Notes: generated by a model from the sequence alone, not told the origin. A stretch of DNA of 56,923 nt from Streptomyces albus subsp. albus (GCF_000719865.1 NZ_JOID01000034.1:1-56923), one strand, 5' to 3'. Shown: positions 31,888-40,685, counted from the first letter of the stretch. A program made the numbers and translations.

Positions 31888-33749
31888 GCGCGCGCTCCTT
31901 CGGCGGGACCAGCGGGATCATCAGGGTTCTCACGGTCGTCGCCGGCTGCTTCTCCGGCGGCAGTCTCTGCTGCCGGCTTCGCGGCGGCGGTTTCTCCGGG
32001 CGGGGTCTTCCCGGGCGGGGTCTTCCCGGGCCGGGGGTCCGTCGCCGCGGGGGTCTCCGCCGGCCCCTCCGGCTCGGGTGCCGGCGGGGCCGTCTCCCGC
32101 AGGGCCACGGCCAGCTCGGCCAGCTCCTCCGGGAGCCGGGCGGACTCGCTGCGGCCCAGCGCGGCCATCTCCACGACCGTGCCGCTGCCGTCCGCGGCCG
32201 GCCGGGCCCGGACCCAGACCCGGCGCCGCTGGATGAAGAGGGAGGCCGCGAGCCCGAGCAGCGCCGCGACGGAGCCGCCGAGGGCCCAGCCCTTGCCGGG
32301 CTGGCTGGAGACCTGGAAGCTGGCCCATTCCTCGACGCGGTCGAAGGTCAGCGAGCCCTGCCCGTCGGGGAGCTGCGCGGTCTCGCCGGGCCGCAGGAAC
32401 TTCCGGTAGAGGTCGCCGTTCTCCTTGAACTGCTTCATCTTCCGGGTGTCGAGCTGGTACACGTTCTGCGGGATGCCCGAGTCGACGCCCAGGCTGCCCA
32501 TGAAGGCGTTGATCGACAGCACCGGGTAGTCCAGCGCCGGGAAGGTGGAGTGCGGGCCCTGCACCTCGTCCAGCGCGAAGGTCGGCAGGAAGCGGCCCTG
32601 GAAGCCGAGCTGGGTCTTCTTGCCGTCCTTGTCGCGGGCGTCGGGCACCTTGACGACGCCGACGGAGGTGTTGTTGGTGTCCTGCGGCAGGAACGGCACC
32701 GGCCCCCGGTACGCGATGTCGCCCTGGCCGTCCTTGACGGTGACGACGGGCGCGTAGCCGTAGCCGATCAGATAGACCTTGGTGCCGTCGACCTCCAGCG
32801 GGTGGTTGACCTCGATGCTCCCCTTCTTCTCCGCGCCGTCCGCGCCCTCCCAGTGGGTGACGTCGGCGCGGAAGGTGCGCGGGGTGCCCTTCTGCGGGCC
32901 GCCGCGTTCGAAGGTGGCCTCGAAGTCGTCCAGCCGGAAGCCGAACGGAGTGAGCTCGTCGGTGTCGTAGAGGCTCGCGGCGCGGAAGTCGTCGTACTGC
33001 GGGAGGGTGTTGGTGAAGCCGTCGCCCTTGACGATCAGCTTGCCGCCCTCGGCCTTCCACAGGCTGCCCGCCGCGAAGGCGATGAGCATCACGATCAGCG
33101 CGATGTGGAAGACGAGGTTCCCCGCCTCCCGCAGATAGCCCTTCTCCGCGGCTGCGGTGTCCCCGCCCCGCCAGGCGCGGAAGCGCCGCCGCCGCAGCGT
33201 CCGGTGGGCGGCGTCCAGCACCTCCTCCGGCGCGGCGGCGGTCCGCCACGTCGTGTACGCGGGGAGCCGGGTGAGCCGGCTCGGCCCGGCCGGCGGGCGG
33301 CCGCGGAGCTGGCCGGTGAACTGCCAGGTGCGCGGCACGATGCAGCCGATGAGGGAGACGAACAGCAGGATGTAGATCGCCGAGAACCACACCGAGCTGT
33401 AGACGTGGAACAGGCCCAGCTTGTCGTAGACGGGGGCCAGCGTCTCGTTCTCGGCCCGGAACTCCTCGACCGCCATCGGGTCCACGCCGGTCTGCGGGAT
33501 CAGGGAGCCGGGGATGGCGCCCAGCGACAGCAGGAACAGCAGCAGCAGCGCCACCCGCATCGAGGTGAGCTGCCGCCAGAACCAGCGGGCCCAGCCGGTG
33601 ACGCCCAGGCCGGGCAGCGGGGCGCTCTCGTCGGGAGCGGTGGACAACTGGGACCCGGCCGCGCCGAGCCCGGAGGCCGCGGGGTCGTCCGGCTTCGCCG
33701 CGGCGCCGGCGTTCTTCGCCGTCTTCGCCGTCTTCGTCGTCTCGGCCAT
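31884..33749 (-). CDS. resB: cytochrome c biogenesis protein ResB
   Basis: A 621-residue partner of CcsB in system II. It has transmembrane helices at about 65-85 (MRVALLLLFLLSLGAIPGSL), 115-140 and 210-230. A large extracytoplasmic domain (about 235-480) follows, then a last helix (WALGGSVAALLGLAASLFI). The C-terminal 80 residues are Pro/Glu/Ala-rich. It holds apocytochrome and haem for ligation. The neighbours ccdA and resA supply reductant for the CXXCH cysteines. It follows ccdA by only a few bases. Confidence 0.94.
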   Translation of the reverse strand: MAETTKTAKTAKNAGAAAKPDDPAASGLGAAGSQLSTAPDESAPLPGLGVTGWARWFWRQLTSMRVALLLLFLLSLGAIPGSLIPQTGVDPMAVEEFRAENETLAPVYDKLGLFHVYSSVWFSAIYILLFVSLIGCIVPRTWQFTGQLRGRPPAGPSRLTRLPAYTTWRTAAAPEEVLDAAHRTLRRRRFRAWRGGDTAAAEKGYLREAGNLVFHIALIVMLIAFAAGSLWKAEGGKLIVKGDGFTNTLPQYDDFRAASLYDTDELTPFGFRLDDFEATFERGGPQKGTPRTFRADVTHWEGADGAEKKGSIEVNHPLEVDGTKVYLIGYGYAPVVTVKDGQGDIAYRGPVPFLPQDTNNTSVGVVKVPDARDKDGKKTQLGFQGRFLPTFALDEVQGPHSTFPALDYPVLSINAFMGSLGVDSGIPQNVYQLDTRKMKQFKENGDLYRKFLRPGETAQLPDGQGSLTFDRVEEWASFQVSSQPGKGWALGGSVAALLGLAASLFIQRRRVWVRARPAADGSGTVVEMAALGRSESARLPEELAELAVALRETAPPAPEPEGPAETPAATDPRPGKTPPGKTPPGETAAAKPAAETAAGEAAGDDRENPDDPAGPAEGARA

Positions 33750-33752
33750 GGT

Positions 33753-34532
33753 TCAGATTCCCGGAGTGAAGGTGGAGGACCAGACCTGGAGGCCGCCGAT
33801 CAGCCGGTCCCAGACGCCCGTGACGAGCAGCAGGCCGACGAGGACCAGCATCAGGCCGCCCGCCCGCATCACCCACACATAGTGCCGCTTGACCCAGGAG
33901 AAGGCGCCGAGCGCCCGCCGGAACGCGACCGCGGCCAGCAGGAACGGCACCCCCAGCCCCAGGCAGTAGGCGACGGTGAGCAGGGCGCCGCGGGCGGCGC
34001 TGGCCTCGTTGAAGGCGAGGGTGTTGACGGCGGCGAGGGTCGGGCCGATGCACGGCGTCCAGCCGATGCCGAAGAGCACGCCCAGCAGCGGCGCCCCGGC
34101 CAGGCCCATGGCGGGTCTGCGGTGGAAGCGGAACTCGCGCTGGGTGAAGCCGCCGATCACGCCCATGAAGGCGAGGCCCAGCACGATGGTGAGGGCGCCG
34201 AGGACCTTGGTGATCGTCTCCCGGTGCTCCTCCAGCGTGAAGCCGAAGTTGCCGAAGAGGGCGCCGTAGGAGACGAAGACGGCCGTGAAGCCGAGGATGA
34301 ACAGCGAGGCACCGGCCGCCATCCGCCCCTTGCGGGCGTCGGCCAGATCGCTGCCGCTGACGCCGGTGACGTAGCTGAGGTAGCCGGGCACCAGCGGCAG
34401 CACGCAGGGGGAGAAGAAGGAGACCAGTCCGGCGAGCACGGCGATCGGCAGGGCGAGCAGCAGCGCCCCGCTGAGGACGGTCTCGTTGAACGTCTCCGCG
34501 GCGAACGCCTCCGCGGTGTGGAGCGTCGTCAC
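33753..34532 (-). CDS. ccdA: thiol-disulfide transporter CcdA (DsbD membrane domain)
   Basis: A 259-residue protein with six hydrophobic helices that carries electrons from cytoplasmic thioredoxin to the outside. The two redox Cys are in FFSPCVLPLVPGYLSYV and GWTPCIGPTLAAV. It would feed electrons to the ResA-like lipoprotein 4 bases upstream and so keep apocytochrome c reduced. It is part of the resA-ccdA-resB-ccsB operon. Confidence 0.94.
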   Translation of the reverse strand: MTTLHTAEAFAAETFNETVLSGALLLALPIAVLAGLVSFFSPCVLPLVPGYLSYVTGVSGSDLADARKGRMAAGASLFILGFTAVFVSYGALFGNFGFTLEEHRETITKVLGALTIVLGLAFMGVIGGFTQREFRFHRRPAMGLAGAPLLGVLFGIGWTPCIGPTLAAVNTLAFNEASAARGALLTVAYCLGLGVPFLLAAVAFRRALGAFSWVKRHYVWVMRAGGLMLVLVGLLLVTGVWDRLIGGLQVWSSTFTPGI

Positions 34533-34536
34533 GGAA

Positions 34537-35154
34537 TCACTTCTCCGCGATCAGGGGTTCGATCATCTCGCGCAGCTCGTCCTCGCCCAGCGGCTTGAGG
34601 GCGCGGGCGGCGATCTTCCCGTCCCGGTCGATGACGAGGGTGGAAGGGATGGCTTTGGGGTTGAGGCTGCCCTTGGGGAAGCGGAGCATGAGCTTGCCGA
34701 CCGGGTCGTAGAGACTCGGATACGGCACCTCGAACTCCTCCTCGAACTTTCTCGCCGGGGTGAGGTTCGGGTCGCGCGTGTTGATGCCGAGGAACCGCAC
34801 GCCCTGGTCCTTCGTGTCGTTCGCGACCTTCACCAGATGCGGCATCTCGGCCCGGCACGGGGCGCACCAGGAGCCCCAGACGTTGACGACCACGACCTCG
34901 CCCTTGTGGTCGGCGAGCGCCGCCCGCCCGCCGTCCACCGTCTCACCGGACAGATCGGGCGCCTGTTGCCGGTCGCCCTTCGCCGCGCGGTCGATGCCGC
35001 CCTCCCCCGCCACGAAGCCGGTGTTGCCCGAGCCCCCGGCCGTCTCTCCGCCCCCGCAGGCCGTCAGCAGCAGTGTTCCGGCCGCGGCGGCGGCTGCGAG
35101 GACGGCGGTGCGGCGGTGCGGCATGCGGGCGCGGGGGGCGTGGCGGGCACTCAT
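34537..35154 (-). CDS. resA: thioredoxin-like lipoprotein ResA/TlpA
   Basis: A 205-residue redoxin. A signal peptide with lipobox LLTAC places the lipidated Cys at 33. The thioredoxin fold carries Cys97-Cys100 in WGSWCAPCRAEMP, followed by PSTLVIDRDGKI with the cis-Pro. It reduces the haem-binding cysteines of apocytochrome c outside the membrane, with electrons from CcdA. I start at ATG 35154 (MSARH). ATG 35124 is also possible and neither has a good ribosome site. First gene of the cytochrome c operon. Confidence 0.92.
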   Translation of the reverse strand: MSARHAPRARMPHRRTAVLAAAAAAGTLLLTACGGGETAGGSGNTGFVAGEGGIDRAAKGDRQQAPDLSGETVDGGRAALADHKGEVVVVNVWGSWCAPCRAEMPHLVKVANDTKDQGVRFLGINTRDPNLTPARKFEEEFEVPYPSLYDPVGKLMLRFPKGSLNPKAIPSTLVIDRDGKIAARALKPLGEDELREMIEPLIAEK

Positions 35155-35212
35155 GTGAAAAGTTTCGCATGACCGATTCGCCGATCTTCCACGCCCCCCT
35201 GCGGGCCTCCCG

Positions 35213-35245
35213 CGGGCCCCGGACACCGCCCGCGGCCGGGGCCCG
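35213..35245 (-). terminator. terminator of the hemL-phosphatase operon
   Basis: Perfect 10-base arms CGGGCCCCGG and CCGGGGCCCG with a 13-base loop, just after the histidine phosphatase stop. Confidence 0.6.
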
Positions 35246-35278
35246 AGGGGGCCACCCGGGCCCGGACCGAGCCCCGCC

Positions 35279-36043
35279 TCAGGCGCCGAAGCCCTTGGCT
35301 CCCTTGACCGGTTTGGCACCCGCGAGCAGATGCGCCGGGACGAGGTCGCGGGCCGGCTCGGTGTACCCGACCGACACGATCCGGTCACCCTGGAAGGTAA
35401 AGGTGGTCAGGCTCGCCAGGGTGCACTGCCGCTTGCGCGGGTCGTGCCAGAGCCGCCGCTTCTCGACGAAGCTGCGCACCGTCCAGATCGGCAGCTGGTG
35501 GCTGACGGCCAGCGCCTCGTGCCCGCGCGCGGCGTCCCGCGCCGCGTGGAGCGCCGCCATCATCCGGACGACCTGCTCGACGTACGGCTCGCCCCAGGAC
35601 GGCTTGAACGGGTTGGTCAGATGGCGCCAGTTGGCGGGCCGGCGCAGCGCGCCGTCCCCGACACCGAAGGTCTTGCCCTCGAAGACGTTGGCCGCCTCGA
35701 TCAGCCGCTCGTCGGTGGCGACGGTCAGCGAGTGGGCCGCGGCGACGGGGCCGGCCGTCTCCTGGGCCCGCTCCAGCGGGGAGGCGACGACGTGGGTGAG
35801 GTCGCGGCCCGCGAGGTGCTCGGCCACGCGCTCGGCCATCCTCCGGCCGAGGTCGGAGAGGTGGTAGCCGGACCGGCGCCCGTAGAGCACCCCGTCCGGG
35901 TTGTGCACCTCGCCGTGGCGCATCAGGTGGACGACGGTGATCTCGTCACCACCGGCCGGGCCGCCGCTGCCCGCGCCACCGGTGCCGTTGCCCCCGGTGC
36001 CGTTGCTGCCGCCGTTGCCGCCGCTGCTGTTGCCGGCCGTCAT
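35279..36043 (-). CDS. histidine phosphatase superfamily protein
   Basis: A 254-residue phosphatase of the phosphoglycerate mutase fold. The phosphohistidine motif is VVHLMRHGEVHNP. The second catalytic His is in HEALAVSHQLPIW, and ASPLERAQETA carries the conserved Arg and Glu. The N-terminus (about 35 residues) is a Gly/Ser/Asn repeat tract. The ATG at 36043 has GGGGAG 9 bases upstream. Alternatively the ATG at 36103 overlaps the hemL stop as TGATG, adding 20 residues and coupling the two genes. It probably acts on a sugar or other small phosphate; no specificity is visible. Confidence 0.85.
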   Translation of the reverse strand: MTAGNSSGGNGGSNGTGGNGTGGAGSGGPAGGDEITVVHLMRHGEVHNPDGVLYGRRSGYHLSDLGRRMAERVAEHLAGRDLTHVVASPLERAQETAGPVAAAHSLTVATDERLIEAANVFEGKTFGVGDGALRRPANWRHLTNPFKPSWGEPYVEQVVRMMAALHAARDAARGHEALAVSHQLPIWTVRSFVEKRRLWHDPRKRQCTLASLTTFTFQGDRIVSVGYTEPARDLVPAHLLAGAKPVKGAKGFGA

Positions 36044-36102
36044 ACCGTTCCGCTCCCCTTCCGCGTTCCCGTCCCCGTCGCGCCCGCCGCCCGGACCCAC
36101 CA

Positions 36103-37422
36103 TCACGCGCCCGCCTCCGGGACCGCCGCCGCGGCGGCCCGGGCGGCGGCCGGCAGCGCGGCCGCGATGCGCTCGACCGCGGCAGCGTCGTGCGCCGTGG
36201 AGACGAACCACGACTCGAAGGCCGACGGCGGGAGGTACACGCCGTGCGCCAGCATCGCGTGGAAGAAGGCGGTGAACCGGTGGACGGCCTGCGTCTTCGC
36301 CGTCGCGTAGTCCGTCACGTCCTCCTCGGTGAAGAAGACGGAGAACATGCTGCCCGCGGTCTGCAGCCGGTGCGCCACGCCCTCCTTGGCCAGCGCCTCG
36401 GTGACCAGCCCCCGCACCTCGGCGGAGACCGCGTCGAGCGTCTCGTACGCGGCGTCGTCCAGCAGCCGCAGCTGCGCGACTCCGGCGGCGGTGGCGACCG
36501 GGTTACCGGAGAGGGTGCCCGCCTGGTAGACCGGGCCGGCCGGGGCGAGCGCCGCCATGACGTCGGCCCGGCCGCCGAAGGCCGCCGCCGGGAAGCCGCC
36601 GCCCATGACCTTGCCGAAGGTCATCAGGTCCGGCCGCACCCCGTCGAGGCCGTACCAGCCGGCCTTCGAGACGCGGAAGCCGGTCATGACCTCGTCGGAG
36701 ATGTACAGCGCGCCGTTCTCCCGGCAGAGGTCCGCCAGCCCCTGGTTGAAGCCGGGCCCCGGCGGGACGACGCCCATGTTGCCGGGGGACGCCTCGGTGA
36801 TCACACAGGCGATCTGCCCCGGGTTGGCGGCGAACGCGGCCCGCACGGCCTCCAGGTCGTTGTACGGCAGCACGATGGTGTCGCCCGCCTGCGCGCCCGT
36901 CACCCCGGGGGTGTCCGGCAGCCCGAAGGTGGCCACCCCGGAGCCGGCCGAGGCCAGCAGGGCGTCCACGTGCCCGTGGTAGCAGCCGGCGAACTTGACG
37001 ACCTTCGCGCGGCCGGTGAAGCCGCGGGCCAGCCGGATCGCCGACATGGTCGCCTCGGTCCCGGAGGACACCAGCCGCACCCGCTCCACGGGCGCCACCC
37101 GGGCCACGATCTCCTCGGCGAGCTCGACCTCGCCCGCACCGGGCGTGCCGAAGGACGTACCGCGCGCGACCGCCGCCCGTACCGCGTCCAGGACCTCCGG
37201 GTGCGCGTGGCCCAGGATCATCGGACCCCAGGAGCACACCAGATCGACGTATTCGCGGCCGTCGGCGTCGGTGAGGTACGGACCCGTACCGGACACCATG
37301 AACCGGGGCGTACCGCCCACGGCGCCGAAGGCGCGGACCGGGGAATTCACCCCACCGGGTGTCACGGCGGCCGCACGGTCGAAGAGCGCCTGCGAGACCG
37401 GAGCTTCATACGGAAAAGACAC
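36103..37422 (-). CDS. hemL: glutamate-1-semialdehyde 2,1-aminomutase
   Basis: A 439-residue PLP enzyme that makes 5-aminolevulinate, the first committed tetrapyrrole precursor in the C5 pathway. Lys271 in [19 protein letters not shown] binds [25 protein letters not shown] and [11 protein letters not shown] are diagnostic. The GTG start at 37422 has AGGA upstream. Its position beside the cytochrome c biogenesis genes links haem supply to cytochrome assembly. The histidine phosphatase follows it in the same operon. Confidence 0.96.
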   Translation of the reverse strand: MSFPYEAPVSQALFDRAAAVTPGGVNSPVRAFGAVGGTPRFMVSGTGPYLTDADGREYVDLVCSWGPMILGHAHPEVLDAVRAAVARGTSFGTPGAGEVELAEEIVARVAPVERVRLVSSGTEATMSAIRLARGFTGRAKVVKFAGCYHGHVDALLASAGSGVATFGLPDTPGVTGAQAGDTIVLPYNDLEAVRAAFAANPGQIACVITEASPGNMGVVPPGPGFNQGLADLCRENGALYISDEVMTGFRVSKAGWYGLDGVRPDLMTFGKVMGGGFPAAAFGGRADVMAALAPAGPVYQAGTLSGNPVATAAGVAQLRLLDDAAYETLDAVSAEVRGLVTEALAKEGVAHRLQTAGSMFSVFFTEEDVTDYATAKTQAVHRFTAFFHAMLAHGVYLPPSAFESWFVSTAHDAAAVERIAAALPAAARAAAAAVPEAGA

Positions 37423-37576
37423 TTTGATCCTGACCTGCGGGTACGTAGGTGGGGGCGGCGGCGGCCGCGCCCGGCTGACACATGCGCGCGACTTTCCTCC
37501 GACACTGAGACGAGACCTTCAGCCGTCCGTACGTCTGCGAGACTGGGGCATGCAGGAGTAAGTCACACAAGCCATG

Positions 37577-37647
37577 GTCTCAGAGGCCCGCAGGATCGTG
37601 TGCGGCCGGGCGTTTCGGCCGCCGGTCCCTGGGGATGTCTCTGAGAC
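37577..37647. other. long inverted repeat with internal hairpin (possible structured RNA)
   Basis: GTCTCAGAG (37577-37585) pairs exactly with CTCTGAGAC (37639-37647). Inside them GCGGCCG and CGGCCGC form a second hairpin with loop GGCGTTT. The element lies in the 417-base gap between hemL and the next plus-strand gene and fits no gene. Confidence 0.45.
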
Positions 37648-37839
37648 GATGATCGGGTTGCGCGGCCGTGAGCCGCGATTTATCGGGTGGAGACTATGCA
37701 TCGCGGTGGCGGACTGGGCGAGGGGACCGACGATCTGGACCCCGAGCGCGCCCGCGCCTCCCGTGCGGCCCGCCGGGGGAGGGGCCGGCACCGGGGCGAG
37801 CGCGATCCCGAGCAGGCGAGGGGAAGCAGGAGTGGCCGC

Positions 37840-38277
37840 GTGGGGGTGACCTACAAGTACTTCGGGGCGCCCGACGGAGCGACCGCCGCCCGCGTCCCGG
37901 TCTCCATGCGCCCGGAGGAACTCGGCGGTGACGAGCTCGGCATGGGCGGCATGTTCACCAAGATCAAGCCGGAGACGATGGCCGCGATGGTCCTCACCGG
38001 CATCGAGGGCGTCCCGCTGCACAAGGTCCCCCCGCTGGAACTCGTCGTCCTCCACCCCGACTACGCCGTCGTCAAGCTCCCCGTGACGGCCGTCGACCCG
38101 CTGCGCGGTGTCGGCGAGGAGGCGGTGGGCGCGGCGGCCTTCATCTGGTCCACCGTCCCCGACCGCGGCGGCCCGCGCGACGCCTTCACCGTCTACCAGC
38201 TGCTCCACGAGTGGCAGGACTTCTCCGAGCGCCTCCACCACGCGGGCCACCAGCCGTACTGCCTGGTCTGGCCCTGA
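37840..38277 (+). CDS. conserved hypothetical protein
   Basis: A 145-residue protein I cannot assign. It starts GVTYKYFGAPDGATAARVP and contains MFTKIKPETMAAMVLTGIEG and VYQLLHEWQDFSERLHHAG. It has no signal peptide or membrane helix. The GTG at 37840 is preceded by AGGAG at 7 bases. The frame is open further back to an ATG at 37696, but that part is Arg/Gly-rich low complexity. It lies next to hemL. It looks like a conserved streptomycete gene rather than an acquired one. Confidence 0.7.
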   Translation: MGVTYKYFGAPDGATAARVPVSMRPEELGGDELGMGGMFTKIKPETMAAMVLTGIEGVPLHKVPPLELVVLHPDYAVVKLPVTAVDPLRGVGEEAVGAAAFIWSTVPDRGGPRDAFTVYQLLHEWQDFSERLHHAGHQPYCLVWP

Positions 38278-38366
38278 GCCGGGGACCCCGGGGGTTAGCG
38301 GAGTCGGGTGGGCCCCGCCTCCCGCCCGCCCCGCGCACCGGGGAAGGCCCTCTACGATCTGCCGCC

Positions 38367-39263
38367 ATGGACTGGCTGGAGCGGGTCGCGAAGCTGAGGC
38401 AGTGGACCAAGGGCGGAACGCGCGCTCCGCACAAGCCGCTGCTGCTCCTGTACGCCCTCGGCCGGTTCCAGGAGGACGCCGACGGGGGTCTGCGATACAC
38501 CGCGGTGGAGCAGGACCTGCAGCGCCTGCTGACCGAATACGGCCCACCGAACAAGACGACACCCGCCTACCCGTTCCACCACCTGACCAGCGACGGCATA
38601 TGGGAAGTCCGCACCGATCGCGGGCCGGGCAGCCCCGGCAGCGGGGTGCGGGACCTCCGCGAGACGGGCGCCACCGGGCGGCTCGCGCCGGACCTGAGAG
38701 CGGCGCTGCGGCACGACCCGGACCTGCTCGGCAGGATCACGCGACTGCTGCTCGACCTGCACTTCCCGCCCTCCCTGCACGGAGAACTGTGCGAAGCCGT
38801 CGGCCTGGAACCGGAGCCGGCGGGGGAGGCCGGACGGCTCTCGGCGGTACGCGGGCGGCGGGACCGGCGGATGCGGGAACTGGTGCTGACCGCCTACGAG
38901 TACCGGTGCGCCTTCTGCGGATACGACGGCAGGATCGGCGCGGTACCGGTGGGGCTGGAGGCCGCTCACGTGCGCTGGTGGGCGTTCGGCGGACCCGACG
39001 TCGTCGAAAACGGGCTGTGCTTGTGCGCGCTGCACCACAAGCTCTTCGACAAGGGCGTCCTCGGCGTGGGAGACGACCAGCGCATCCTGGTCTCCCAGCG
39101 CTTCGCCGGCCACAGCCCCGCCGCCCGCGAGCACGTCACAGCTCTCGCGGGCCGCCCGCTCACCGGCCCGCAGCCCGGCACGCGCCCTGTCGCCGCGGCC
39201 CACCGCGACTGGCACGCCCGGCAGGTGTTCCTCGGCGAACCACGCCCCGCCACGGCCGCCTGA
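38367..39263 (+). CDS. phosphorothioate-dependent HNH restriction endonuclease (type IV)
   Basis: A 298-residue protein. Residues 1 to about 140 look like a sulfur-binding domain of the ScoMcrA/SprMcrA type, with the pocket-like segment GPPNKTTPAYPFHHLTSDG (59-76). The C-terminal HNH domain has Cys181-x2-Cys184, His201 in LEAAHVRWW, Asn215 and His223/His224 in LCALHHKLFDKG. Such enzymes cut DNA that carries phosphorothioate bonds. No dnd or ssp modification genes are in the window. There is no Shine-Dalgarno; TACGAT (38353-38358) lies 8 bases before the ATG, suggesting a leaderless mRNA. Family assignment is from recognition, not a search. Confidence 0.82.
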   Translation: MDWLERVAKLRQWTKGGTRAPHKPLLLLYALGRFQEDADGGLRYTAVEQDLQRLLTEYGPPNKTTPAYPFHHLTSDGIWEVRTDRGPGSPGSGVRDLRETGATGRLAPDLRAALRHDPDLLGRITRLLLDLHFPPSLHGELCEAVGLEPEPAGEAGRLSAVRGRRDRRMRELVLTAYEYRCAFCGYDGRIGAVPVGLEAAHVRWWAFGGPDVVENGLCLCALHHKLFDKGVLGVGDDQRILVSQRFAGHSPAAREHVTALAGRPLTGPQPGTRPVAAAHRDWHARQVFLGEPRPATAA

Positions 39264-39321
39264 CCGCGGCGGCCGGCCCCTGGCGGGCTCCAGCCGCGGC
39301 GCAGCGGGACACCCTGCCGAA

Positions 39322-39338
39322 TAACAAGAGTTTTGTTA
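39322..39338. promoter_or_regulatory. VapBC operator and leaderless promoter
   Basis: The inverted repeat TAACAA-GAGTT-TTGTTA overlaps a -10-like TAAAGT (39337-39342) that ends 6 bases before the antitoxin ATG. This is a typical place for autorepression by an antitoxin. It is one of the few AT-rich spots in the region. Confidence 0.65.
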
Positions 39339-39348
39339 AAGTGCCTCC

Positions 39349-39627
39349 ATGGTCACCGCCCCCGAGCCCGCTCCCGGAGAGGGCCCTGTCCGCCCGGTCT
39401 CCGTCTCCCTCCACGAAGGCACCATCGCCGCTCTCAGGGCACGCACCGGCAAACGCGGCATGTCCGCCTACGTCGAAGCACTCATCCAGCGCCAGCTCGA
39501 ACGCGACCGGCTCCGCGAGCTCATCGAGGACGCGGAGACCGAGCACGGGCCAGTGGATCAGGCAGCGGTCGAGGCCAAGCGGGCGCTCCTGCGCGGCGAC
39601 GCGGCCGGCTCGGCGGACGCCGCGTGA
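39349..39627 (+). CDS. VapB-like ribbon-helix-helix antitoxin
   Basis: A 92-residue protein. PVSVSLHEGTIAALRARTGKR and then MSAYVEALIQRQLERDRLRE form a ribbon-helix-helix DNA-binding domain. The acidic, helical C-terminus would cover the toxin. Its last codons overlap the toxin start (GTGA). An operator with perfect 6-base arms lies directly upstream. It is the antitoxin and autorepressor of the pair. Confidence 0.82.
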   Translation: MVTAPEPAPGEGPVRPVSVSLHEGTIAALRARTGKRGMSAYVEALIQRQLERDRLRELIEDAETEHGPVDQAAVEAKRALLRGDAAGSADAA

Positions 39628-40016
39628 GCGGCACCCTCATCCTGGACTGCGAAGGACTGTCCGCACTCGTACGCCGCACGCCCGAACTCACCGAGTGGCT
39701 GGCCGCGGCTGAAGCGGAGGACATCCGCGTCGTCACCAGCTCCGTCACCCTCGCCGAAGCCCGCGACCCCCGGACCAACCAGGCCCGCTTCGACTACGCC
39801 GTCTCCCGCGTCAACATCATTCCGTCCAGCGAAGCCATCGCCCGCCACGCGAGCAAGCTGCTCGCCGCAGCAGGGCTGCACGGCCACAAGTACGCCCTGG
39901 ACGCGATCGTCGCCGCCACCGCCCTCACCTCACCCGCCCCGGTGACCGTCCTGACGTCGGACCCCGAAGACCTCGTCATGCTGTGCGGCCGCGGCGTCCG
40001 CGTGGCCAAGGTGTGA
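39624..40016 (+). CDS. VapC-like PIN-domain toxin
   Basis: A 130-residue PIN-fold ribonuclease. Acidic residues that bind Mg2+ are in LILDCEGLSALV, VTLAEARD, ALDAIVAATAL and LTSDPEDLVML. VapC toxins cut specific tRNAs or rRNA; the target here is unknown. The GTG start overlaps the antitoxin stop by 4 bases, which gives coupled translation. It sits beside the type IV restriction gene in an accessory stretch. Confidence 0.83.
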   Translation: MSGTLILDCEGLSALVRRTPELTEWLAAAEAEDIRVVTSSVTLAEARDPRTNQARFDYAVSRVNIIPSSEAIARHASKLLAAAGLHGHKYALDAIVAATALTSPAPVTVLTSDPEDLVMLCGRGVRVAKV

Positions 40017-40118
40017 ACGACGGAACCAGCGCGGACCGCACGCACCCTCTCCACCCGCCTCCGCCCCGACCGGGATCCCGGCCACGCAGGGTCCCGCCCG
40101 ACCGCGACCGCCCCCGGT

Positions 40119-40685
40119 TCACGGCCGCGCCGCCGTCAGATAGCGCTGCACCGTCGGCGCGAGCCAGGCCACGACCTCCTCGCGGGGCATCTCCGCCACC
40201 GGCGGCAGCCGCAGCACGTAGCGGGCCAGCGCCATGCCGAGCATCTGGGAGGCCGTGAGTCCGGCGCGCACCGCGGCCTGGGCGGGGTCGGGGCAGACGG
40301 CGGCGGCCACCGGGCCGAGTTGCTCCCGGAAGATCGCGCGGGTCCGCTCGGCGCCCGCCTCGTTGGTGGCGCCGACGCGCAGGGTCGCCGTCATCACCTC
40401 GTCCTCCTCCCACCGGTCCAGGAAGTGGGTGACGAGCACGGTGCCGATCTCCTCGCACGGTACGGCCCCGAGGTCCGGGAGCCGCAGGTCGATGACGGAC
40501 GCCGCGGCGAACAGCCCCTCCTTGTTGCCGTAGTAGCGCATCACCATCGACGGGTCGATGCCCGCGTCCCGGGCGATGGCGCGGATGGTGGCGCGTTCGT
40601 ACCCGTCGGCGGCGAAGCGCTCGCGGGCCGCGGCGAGGATCGCGTCGCGGGTGGCCTGGGAGCGGCGGGCGGGTGCGGGATCCAT
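40119..40685 (-). CDS. TetR-family regulator of the divergent monooxygenase
   Basis: A 188-residue repressor. The helix-turn-helix region is ILAAARERFAADGYERATIR, AIARDAGIDPSMVMRYYGNK and EGLFAAA. The ligand domain ends in PTVQRYLTAARP. It starts at ATG 40685; the longer open frame is not supported. It is divergent from an FAD monooxygenase, with two overlapping palindromes in between. It probably represses both until it binds an aromatic ligand, perhaps the monooxygenase substrate (inference). Confidence 0.88.
   Translation of the reverse strand: MDPAPARRSQATRDAILAAARERFAADGYERATIRAIARDAGIDPSMVMRYYGNKEGLFAAASVIDLRLPDLGAVPCEEIGTVLVTHFLDRWEEDEVMTATLRVGATNEAGAERTRAIFREQLGPVAAAVCPDPAQAAVRAGLTASQMLGMALARYVLRLPPVAEMPREEVVAWLAPTVQRYLTAARP

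Noticed and set aside
37687..37839. N-terminal extension of the conserved protein at 37840
   Set aside because: The extension is Arg/Gly-rich low complexity, and a strong AGGAG at 7 bases supports GTG 37840.
40017..40118. Possible terminator CCGGGATCCCGG between vapC and the TetR gene
   Set aside because: The arms are only six bases with no loop, too weak to call in such GC-rich DNA.
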